Both the position numbers and the translations under genes were made by a program. A stretch of DNA of 64,000 bases from Comamonadaceae bacterium (GTDB taxonomy: Bacteria > Pseudomonadota > Gammaproteobacteria > Burkholderiales > Burkholderiaceae_C): assembly GCA_947475685.1 (NCBI GenBank), contig CANJNC010000003.1:47975-111974 (forward strand), in the 5' to 3' direction. Under the pieces are notes generated by a model. That model worked only from the letters and a program-made list of their open reading frames with translations, was not told where the DNA came from and made no database searches. Shown piece after piece: positions 54,538 through 61,694 of this stretch. Position 1 is the first letter of the stretch. Every line of letters starts with the position of its first letter.

Positions 54538-55323
54538 ATGGACGCAGCACTTTGGGTATCAAAAACGGGATTGGATGCGCAGCAAATGCGCATGAATGTG
54601 ATCTCCAATAACTTGGCCAACGTCAACACGACTGGTTTTAAGCGAGATCGCGCGGTCTTTGAAGACTTGCTTTACCAAAACGTTCGTCAAGCAGGTGGAC
54701 AAACCACGGCCAATACCCAGTCACCCACTGGTTTGATGTTGGGTACGGGTGTGAAAGTGGTTGCCACAGAGAAGATTGCTGCTCAAGGCAATATGATCAA
54801 CACACAAAATTCTCTTGATTTGGCCATCACCGGAGACGGCCATTTCCAGATCACCCAGCAAGATGGGACACTGGCCTATTCCAGAGACGGCAATTTTAAG
54901 ATTTCAAGCACGGGTCAAGTGGTCACGGCCAATGGCGCCTTGTTGCAGCCCCCCATCACCATTCCAAACAATGCATCTTCTGTCACTGTGGGTTTAGATG
55001 GAACGGTCTCGGCTGAGCTCAATGCAGGTGGGGGACAACAAAATTTGGGGGTGATTCAAATTGCACGATTTATCAATCCAAGTGGACTCACGCCCATTGG
55101 CAACAATTTAATGACAGCCTCTGCTGCCAGTGGACAGGCGCAGGTTTTGCAGCCAGGTGTCGCAGGTGCTGGAAAAATCAACCAAGGTTCATTAGAGGCC
55201 TCCAACGTCAATGTGGTCGAGGAGATGGTCAACATGATTGAGACGCAACGTGCCTACGAGATCAATTCCAAATCGATCTCGGCCGTTGACGGCATGCTCA
55301 AGTTCTTGAACCAGAACATGTAA
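54538..55323 (+). CDS. flgG: FlgG, distal rod protein
   Basis: The 261-residue protein begins MDAALWVSKTGLDAQQMRMNVISNNLANVNTTGFKRDRAVFEDLLYQ, a FlgG signature, and ends VEEMVNMIETQRAYEINSKSISAVDGMLKFLNQNM. The track start 16 codons upstream is rejected for this family start. flgH follows directly. Confidence 0.97.
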   Translation: MDAALWVSKTGLDAQQMRMNVISNNLANVNTTGFKRDRAVFEDLLYQNVRQAGGQTTANTQSPTGLMLGTGVKVVATEKIAAQGNMINTQNSLDLAITGDGHFQITQQDGTLAYSRDGNFKISSTGQVVTANGALLQPPITIPNNASSVTVGLDGTVSAELNAGGGQQNLGVIQIARFINPSGLTPIGNNLMTASAASGQAQVLQPGVAGAGKINQGSLEASNVNVVEEMVNMIETQRAYEINSKSISAVDGMLKFLNQNM

Positions 55324-55342
55324 ACGTGACTTGAAAAACCAA

Positions 55343-56110
55343 ATGAAACAAAACTCGGATTTTTTAATGAACACATTTAATGCTCTATCGTCTAAATCGG
55401 TCTCTTTCCAAAAAACTTTAGGTTTTGTGGGGGGAGTCTTTCTAAGTGCTTTATTGCTTTCAAACTTGGGCGGCTGTGCTACGCCAGTGCCAGAGGTCAA
55501 TTCATTGGCACCGTCTCCTGACTTTACGCCTGTCTTTCCATTGGCCAGTGATCGTCCCAAGATGGCGACAGGTGGTATTTATGGCAATTCACAAAATGAC
55601 GCTTGGTTTGGGAGAGGACGCAATTATCAGGTGGGTGACATCATCACGGTGCTGTTGAACGAATCCACTCAATCTGCGAGAACACAAAATAGCGATGTCA
55701 GTCGCGTGACGAAGAACACAGCCCTGCCTTCTGGGCTCAGTACGAAACTGGGCTCATTGAGTCCTGTCTTGAATGGTTTGGATTTGAGCCAAGGCACCGT
55801 CAACAGCACAGGAACAGGAAAAGCTGGGCAGCAAGCTTCCTTGCAAGGATCGATTGCGGTCACAGTGGTTGAAATACTGAGCAATGGCAACTTGATGGTT
55901 CGCGGCGAGAAAAAATTAGGCCTGGCCGAAGGCACCGAGGTGATTCAAGTCGCTGGTGTGATTCGACCCCAAGACATTGGTCCCAATGGCACAGTGAATT
56001 CACTGCGCTTGGCCAACGCACAAATTGCATACCGCGGCATTGGTGACTTGGCCAATGCCAGCAAGGTGGGTTGGGGAACCAATTTGATGCACAAGTTTTG
56101 GCCCTTTTGA
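55343..56110 (+). CDS. flgH: FlgH, L-ring lipoprotein
   Basis: FlgH forms the outer-membrane L ring. The lipobox LGGCATP follows a hydrophobic signal (FVGGVFLSALLLSNLGGC), and the mature part has AWFGRGRNYQVGDIITVLLNESTQSART and VRGEKKLGLAEGTEVIQVAGVIRPQDIGPNGTVNS. The start could be the TTG at 55331, the ATG at 55343 or the ATG at 55367; I chose the first ATG. Normal length. Confidence 0.95.
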   Translation: MKQNSDFLMNTFNALSSKSVSFQKTLGFVGGVFLSALLLSNLGGCATPVPEVNSLAPSPDFTPVFPLASDRPKMATGGIYGNSQNDAWFGRGRNYQVGDIITVLLNESTQSARTQNSDVSRVTKNTALPSGLSTKLGSLSPVLNGLDLSQGTVNSTGTGKAGQQASLQGSIAVTVVEILSNGNLMVRGEKKLGLAEGTEVIQVAGVIRPQDIGPNGTVNSLRLANAQIAYRGIGDLANASKVGWGTNLMHKFWPF

Positions 56111-56150
56111 TTGAAAACTTTCAAACCGATTTAAAGAATAGACAACGTTT

Positions 56151-57269
56151 ATGCGTAATTTAATACTTTCCTTGTTGCTTGCTTGTACAGGTTTGGCGCA
56201 AGCTGACCGGATCAAAGATTTGGCAACGCTTGCAGCACAAAGGCCCAATCAATTGATTGGATTTGGTTTGGTGGTGGGTTTGCAAGGGACTGGAGACGAC
56301 GCGTCTGTGCCATTCACCACCCAAAGCATGAAGGCCATGTTGGCCCAATTGGGTGTTCGCATCGACGGCCCCTTGTCGGATTTTGAGCAAGTGGCCACCA
56401 CGGCCCGAGTGGATATCAAGAACACGGCTGCCGTGTTGGTCACAGCCGAGTTGCCTGGATTTGCAAAGCCTGGTCAAAAAATTGATGTCAATGTGTCATC
56501 CATCGGTAAAGCATCCAATTTAAGGGGCGGCAATTTGGTGATGACCGCTTTGAGAGGTGTGGATGGAGAAATCTATGCCTTGGCCCAAGGTTCATTGACA
56601 GCCACGGGCATTGACGCGGCGGCTGCAGGATCCAAAGTCGCGATCGGAGTGCCTACTTCAGCGCGCATTCCATCTGGCGCCATTGTCGAGCGCATGGTGG
56701 ATACGCCCTTTGACAAGGCGGAGAATTTACTCTTGAATCTTCGTGACAACGACTTTTCGACCAACACATCGATCGTGAATGCCATCAACGGCAAATTTGG
56801 TGGTGATGTTGCACAGGCCTTGGATGGAACCAGTATTTCAGTGAGAGCGCCGGCCGATCTCAATCAGCGCGTGGCTTTCATGAGCATGCTTGAGAATTTA
56901 GAAGTTCAACCCAGTGAGCCCAACGCTCGCGTGGTTGTGAACTCGAGAACCGGCACAGTTGTGATCAACCGTGGTGTGAGATTGACTGCCGCTGCTGTGT
57001 CACATGGCACGATTTCGGTCTCTATATCAGCGACCAACGAAGTCTCTCAACCCAATGCCTTGTCCAACGGAACAACGCAAGCGGTTCAAAACGCTCAGGT
57101 CAATGTCAATGAGCCCAATAAGCCCATGTTTCTCTTTAAGCCGGGTGTAGAACTCAGAGATTTGGTGGACGCAGTCAACCAAGTCGGCGCTACGCCTTCG
57201 TCATTGATTGCGATCCTTGAGGCCCTCAAAAGTGCGGGCTCCTTGAGGGCGGAACTGGTCATCATTTAA
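56151..57269 (+). CDS. flgI: FlgI, P-ring protein
   Basis: The 372-residue protein has a clear signal peptide (MRNLILSLLLACTGLAQA) and then DRIKDLATLAAQRPNQLIGFGLVVGLQGTGDD, the FlgI signature. The end, LRDLVDAVNQVGATPSSLIAILEALKSAGSLRAELVII, is typical. FlgA chaperones it; FlgI forms the ring in the wall layer. Confidence 0.97.
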   Translation: MRNLILSLLLACTGLAQADRIKDLATLAAQRPNQLIGFGLVVGLQGTGDDASVPFTTQSMKAMLAQLGVRIDGPLSDFEQVATTARVDIKNTAAVLVTAELPGFAKPGQKIDVNVSSIGKASNLRGGNLVMTALRGVDGEIYALAQGSLTATGIDAAAAGSKVAIGVPTSARIPSGAIVERMVDTPFDKAENLLLNLRDNDFSTNTSIVNAINGKFGGDVAQALDGTSISVRAPADLNQRVAFMSMLENLEVQPSEPNARVVVNSRTGTVVINRGVRLTAAAVSHGTISVSISATNEVSQPNALSNGTTQAVQNAQVNVNEPNKPMFLFKPGVELRDLVDAVNQVGATPSSLIAILEALKSAGSLRAELVII

Positions 57270-57278
57270 AAGAACATC

Positions 57279-57839
57279 ATGAGCACATCTTTGGGTTTAT
57301 CGTCACCAGCAAGTACCGCGTCCAATTCGTATTTAGACTTTCAGGGCCTGGGCGAATTAAAAGGGCAAGCCCAACAAGATGAGCAAGGTGCGCTTAGGAA
57401 AACGGCTGAGCATTTTGAGGGGCTTTTTATTCAGATGATGATGAAGTCCATGAGAGATGCAAACAAGGAAATGAAGAGTGATTTGGTGCAGTCCGATGCA
57501 GCCGATCAATTTGAAAGCATGTTTGACAAAGAGCTGTCTGTTCAGATGGCCAAACGAAACAGCATGGGATTTGCCGATATGTTGGTGACCCAGTTGTCTA
57601 AAAGCGGTCCAGCAAAAGAGGCGGGCGTATTGTCCCTAGATGGCAGCAAACAGCTTGAACAAAAAGGCTTGCCCCTGGCCAAGAACGTCAAGCCCTTAGA
57701 AATAAAAAGCAATGAGCCCAAGGGCTTACCTGTCCTTCGCCCTTTTATTAAACCCTTGCCAGCAAGACCGGTTTCTTTGGGGGAGATGACAAGCATTGAT
57801 GTACCCATGACCACGACTCACTTGGGAGGTGGTTCATGA
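57279..57839 (+). CDS. flgJ: FlgJ, rod scaffold without muramidase domain
   Basis: The N-terminal rod-binding domain is present (LRKTAEHFEGLFIQMMMKSMRDANKEMKSDLVQSDAADQFESMFDKELSVQMAKR). FlgJ of enteric bacteria and many betaproteobacteria also has a C-terminal glucosaminidase; this 186-residue protein instead ends in a Pro/Lys-rich tail with no enzyme motif. The stop overlaps flgK (ATGA). A separate transglycosylase-like protein lies before flgB. Confidence 0.93.
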   Translation: MSTSLGLSSPASTASNSYLDFQGLGELKGQAQQDEQGALRKTAEHFEGLFIQMMMKSMRDANKEMKSDLVQSDAADQFESMFDKELSVQMAKRNSMGFADMLVTQLSKSGPAKEAGVLSLDGSKQLEQKGLPLAKNVKPLEIKSNEPKGLPVLRPFIKPLPARPVSLGEMTSIDVPMTTTHLGGGS

Positions 57840-60625
57840 GTGATTTACTAGGTATCAGCAGCTCAGCCGTTGCGGCCTATCAAAGGGCTTTGACAACGGT
57901 ATCAAACAACATTGCGAACGCAAGTACCGAGGGGTACTCCAGGCAAGTTGCAAGTTTAGAAGCCAACTCACCTGAAAAGTTGGCCACCAACTACATTGGT
58001 ACGGGTGTGGCCTATGGAGCAGTTGCTAGGCAGGTGGACGTTTTTGCTGAAAAGAACTTGCTCAACAGCAACAGCGACTTGGCCACCCAAACACCGATCG
58101 TTGATTATTCTCAACGTGTGATTGACATCATGGGCGATAAGACGGTGGGTTTGAGCTCTGCATTGGATCAATTCTTTAAAGATGCCAACGCGCTGTCATC
58201 AGATCCAGCTTCCAGTGTCGTTCGAAATCAGTTTGTGACGACCACAGGCGGTGTGACCTCCAGATTTTCTGAGGTGTCGACGCAATTGGACTCTGTGGCG
58301 AACGACACCAAGCAAGCTCTTGACAGTGCGATTTCCCAGGTCAATACGTTGACGGGGCAGTTGGCCTTGGTCAACGGGCAGTTGACATCCAATGCAAAAG
58401 TAATCAACCAGCCTTCAGAATTATTAGATAGAAGAGATTTGTTGTTAAGGCAGTTGTCCAAATTGACGCGCATCAATACCAGTTTCACAGCCAACGGAAC
58501 GGTCACGGTGAGTTTAGGTGGAACTATCGCACAAAGCGTGGTGGTTGATGAGCAGAAAAATATTCCAATTGGACGAAATGACAAGTCTGCAGATCCGTTT
58601 GGACTCTTATTGGATCCATATGGCAACACCAAGTCTTTGGCAGATGCAAGTGGTGGAACGATTGGGGGACTTAAAACCTTCTTGACTCAAATTTTAGATC
58701 CTGCACAAAAAGGTTTGAATTTATTGGCCACAACCTTCGTTGACCAAGTCAATGCTGTGCAAAGAAACGGTGTAGATGCATACGGTAATTCGGGCGTGGA
58801 TTTCTTAAAAATTGACCCAAGCGTCGTCAACGCTGCCGCGGCAATGCTAGTGACGTTCTCAGATGGGTTGAGACTTGCAACGGGTTCGAAATTTAGGGTT
58901 GCTGAGAATGTGAGCAACGCCAGCTCCGTTCAGGCCACTGTCAATTTCAATCCCGCTTCACCCATTCCCAGTATAAGCAATCCTTTTTTGGTGAACAATC
59001 CCAATCCTGCATCTGGTTTGAAAGTGGTCAATCAAGGATCAAAAGACTATACAGTTGTTGCAACAGTCGCGGCTGGATTGAACTCTCCTGCATTTTTTCT
59101 AGACAATGCACAGCCAGGACAACAGTTGCAGATGATCACCAAAGATGGCCGTCAGATTTTGGGCCAACCTTTGACCACGGACCAGCAATTCAAGATCTTG
59201 ACACCCGACAATGGATTCAATCAACCGGCAACTTACAGCACAAAGTATTTAAATACCGTCGGAGTCAATGGGTATTTGGGTGCAGATGTTTTTTATGGAA
59301 TCAAAGCTGATCCAATCAACTCTCAACAATTTGACGGCGTGGGCAATCCCTTGCCACCTGTGCCAATTGCAGCAGTTTTGACCAGCAACCGGATTGATTT
59401 GACTCAAACAGGAACGGTGGTACCAAAAGGTGCATTGGTGATCAATGACGTGCCCATGAGTGCTTTGGTAGCGACCTTCACCGGAAACCCCCCAAACCCT
59501 CAGGCAACGCCAACTTTATCGCTCAATGACATCAGCGCTTGGATCAATGCTGCAGGTTTGACGGATATCCACGTCACTCAAACCAATTTGGTGACGGCGC
59601 CCGGAAAGACCTTAAACTTTACAAAAGCTTTGAGCATCAATGGTGTCGACATTGGCGTCATTCCACCAGGAGGTCTTGAGCCAACGGCATACAACAACAG
59701 CAAAACTTTGGTTTCAGCGATCAATGCCAAATCAGCCCAAACCAATGTGGTGGCCAATTTATCGATCAATGGAGATTTGCAATTATTCAATGTACCTGGG
59801 CATGAGGGCGACACGCTCCAGATTGGACAAAGTGGTTCAACGGGCAGCAACAATGCCTTGAGTTTGGCTTCCCAGTCGTATACAGGTCAGATGGTATTGA
59901 CCCGAGATCTTTCAGATCCCAAAAATTCCAGTATCCGAATTTCATTTGGCAAGAACGGCACGCCTGCCGATTTGGCCAAAGCGGGCTTCAGAACGGGCGC
60001 TTATATCAACGGACCCGTTCCAGATGATTTGCAATTGATCATGACGGGAAATGGGACAGCCAGTGTGGCTGCTTCCTTTACCGGGGCTGGCAGTGACCCT
60101 CAAGAAAAATTGAGGTCTCAGTCTCTCAGTATTAAATTTACTGCAGCCAATCACTATACGATCTCAGATGTGAAAACAGGAACGGAGTTGGTCAGCCGAG
60201 ATTATGACAATTCCGTTTTGAATCCAGTTGTCAGTTACCAAGGCTTGAGCATTCAATTGAGCGCACCGCCAACCACTGGCGATGTGTTCCAAGTCGATGG
60301 CAATCAAGATGGATTGGGCAACAATCAAAATATCAAGGTCATGGCTGAATTGGCCAAGAAAAAGGTTCTGAATGGTTTGACGATTTCAGACAGTTACATT
60401 GACCAAGTCAACAAGGTGGGCAACACCTCTCAGCAAGCGACCATCACACAACAAGCCTTGACTGTCGTGAACAACCAAGCTGTTGCTGCCAGAGACAAAG
60501 TCTCAGGTGTAAATTTAGATGATGAAGCCGCGTCTCTTATTCGGTATCAGCAGGCTTATCAGGCCGCAGCGAAATCCATGCAAATATCGAGTCAATTGTT
60601 TGACTCAATCGTTCAAATTCATTGA
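57836..60625 (+). CDS. flgK: FlgK, enlarged hook-filament junction protein
   Basis: FlgK (HAP1) joins hook and filament. The N-terminus SDLLGISSSAVAAYQRALTTVSNNIANASTEGYSRQVA and C-terminus VNLDDEAASLIRYQQAYQAAAKSMQISSQLFDSIVQIH are conserved. The 929-residue length exceeds the usual 450-650, owing to a large central region of beta-rich, Asn/Thr/Pro-rich sequence. It overlaps flgJ by four bases, so translation is coupled. Confidence 0.95.
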   Translation: MSDLLGISSSAVAAYQRALTTVSNNIANASTEGYSRQVASLEANSPEKLATNYIGTGVAYGAVARQVDVFAEKNLLNSNSDLATQTPIVDYSQRVIDIMGDKTVGLSSALDQFFKDANALSSDPASSVVRNQFVTTTGGVTSRFSEVSTQLDSVANDTKQALDSAISQVNTLTGQLALVNGQLTSNAKVINQPSELLDRRDLLLRQLSKLTRINTSFTANGTVTVSLGGTIAQSVVVDEQKNIPIGRNDKSADPFGLLLDPYGNTKSLADASGGTIGGLKTFLTQILDPAQKGLNLLATTFVDQVNAVQRNGVDAYGNSGVDFLKIDPSVVNAAAAMLVTFSDGLRLATGSKFRVAENVSNASSVQATVNFNPASPIPSISNPFLVNNPNPASGLKVVNQGSKDYTVVATVAAGLNSPAFFLDNAQPGQQLQMITKDGRQILGQPLTTDQQFKILTPDNGFNQPATYSTKYLNTVGVNGYLGADVFYGIKADPINSQQFDGVGNPLPPVPIAAVLTSNRIDLTQTGTVVPKGALVINDVPMSALVATFTGNPPNPQATPTLSLNDISAWINAAGLTDIHVTQTNLVTAPGKTLNFTKALSINGVDIGVIPPGGLEPTAYNNSKTLVSAINAKSAQTNVVANLSINGDLQLFNVPGHEGDTLQIGQSGSTGSNNALSLASQSYTGQMVLTRDLSDPKNSSIRISFGKNGTPADLAKAGFRTGAYINGPVPDDLQLIMTGNGTASVAASFTGAGSDPQEKLRSQSLSIKFTAANHYTISDVKTGTELVSRDYDNSVLNPVVSYQGLSIQLSAPPTTGDVFQVDGNQDGLGNNQNIKVMAELAKKKVLNGLTISDSYIDQVNKVGNTSQQATITQQALTVVNNQAVAARDKVSGVNLDDEAASLIRYQQAYQAAAKSMQISSQLFDSIVQIH

Positions 60626-60643
60626 TCATAGGAGAATATTAAA

Positions 60644-61573
60644 ATGGTCATGAAAGTATCCACGGGACAGTATTTTGACAATGCGTCGTCGCAATTGGGC
60701 ACGCTTCAAAACAGCTTATCTCAAACGCAGACTCAACTCTCTACCTCTCTACAAATTGTCAAACCCAGTGACGCTCCAGACAAGGCCTCTTTGGTGACAA
60801 GATTGAATACGGAGATTGCCAAGCAAAATACCTATGTTGCCACCATCAAAACTTTGCAAAACAGTTTGACTGCGCAAGAGACGGCTTTGAGAAGTGCCGA
60901 TGATGTCATGGCTCGAATCAAAGAGCTGACTGTTCAGGCCAATAACGACACCATGGGGCCAAGCGACAGAAAAACCATTTCGCAAGAAATGACGCAGTTG
61001 AGAGATCAAATTCTGAGCATTGCCAATACACAAGACAGCAACGGGAACTACATTTTTGCAGGCAGTCGTGTCGGGCAACCGGCCTTTGGTCCGGATGCGA
61101 AAGGCATGATCAATTACCAAGGCGATCAAACACGTTTGACCGTCGCAGTGGGTGACAGTCGGGTGATTTCCATGAATACGCCTGGGTCTGACGCTTTTAC
61201 TCGCTTGGTCAGAGATGACGGCAAAGGCGGAAAAGTGGGCGTGGGATTTTTCCAAGCCATGGGAGACTTGATTACGTCCATACAAACTTCAGACAAGGTG
61301 GGCATGCAGCAAGGCTTGAAGGAAATTGACACGATGACTTTGGGTTTGAGTGACGCCAATGCCAAGGTCGGTACTGCACTCAATATTGCCGATATGCAAA
61401 GCAGCATTTTGGGTGAAGTGAACCTTCGCTTGCAGTCAACCTTATCTGATATTCAGGATCTGGATTACACCAAAGCCATCACCAAAATGAACAAGGATGA
61501 GTTGGCTTTGCAAGCGGCCCAAAGTGGATTTGCCAAGATCAGTAAACTGAGCCTTTTCAATTACATCAATTGA
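60644..61573 (+). CDS. flgL: FlgL, hook-filament junction protein
   Basis: FlgL (HAP3) sits between FlgK and the filament. The 309-residue protein has the flagellin-like N-terminus KVSTGQYFDNASSQLGTLQNSLSQTQTQLSTSLQIVKPSDAP and the C-terminal LQSTLSDIQDLDYTKAITKMNKDELALQAAQSGFAKISKLSLFNYI. A GGAG site lies nine bases before the ATG at 60644. Length is normal, in contrast to FlgE, FlgK and FliD. Confidence 0.96.
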   Translation: MVMKVSTGQYFDNASSQLGTLQNSLSQTQTQLSTSLQIVKPSDAPDKASLVTRLNTEIAKQNTYVATIKTLQNSLTAQETALRSADDVMARIKELTVQANNDTMGPSDRKTISQEMTQLRDQILSIANTQDSNGNYIFAGSRVGQPAFGPDAKGMINYQGDQTRLTVAVGDSRVISMNTPGSDAFTRLVRDDGKGGKVGVGFFQAMGDLITSIQTSDKVGMQQGLKEIDTMTLGLSDANAKVGTALNIADMQSSILGEVNLRLQSTLSDIQDLDYTKAITKMNKDELALQAAQSGFAKISKLSLFNYIN

Positions 61574-61606
61574 TGGGTTATTGAAATATATGGGCTCCAG
61601 AAACAA

Positions 61607-61633
61607 TCAAGTTTTTACAAAAGGTGTCGATTC
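61607..61633 (+). promoter_or_regulatory. FliA (sigma-28) promoter of fliD
   Basis: TCAAGTTT, 11 bp, then GTCGATTC. It is the best of the four FliA-like sites in the window and lies about 60 bp before the fliD ATG, separating fliD from the flgK-flgL transcript. Confidence 0.7.
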
Positions 61634-61694
61634 AGTAAGGTTAAAGATCTAATTTTAGATTAAACACTTGACGAAGAGTTTAGAGAACATTTAT

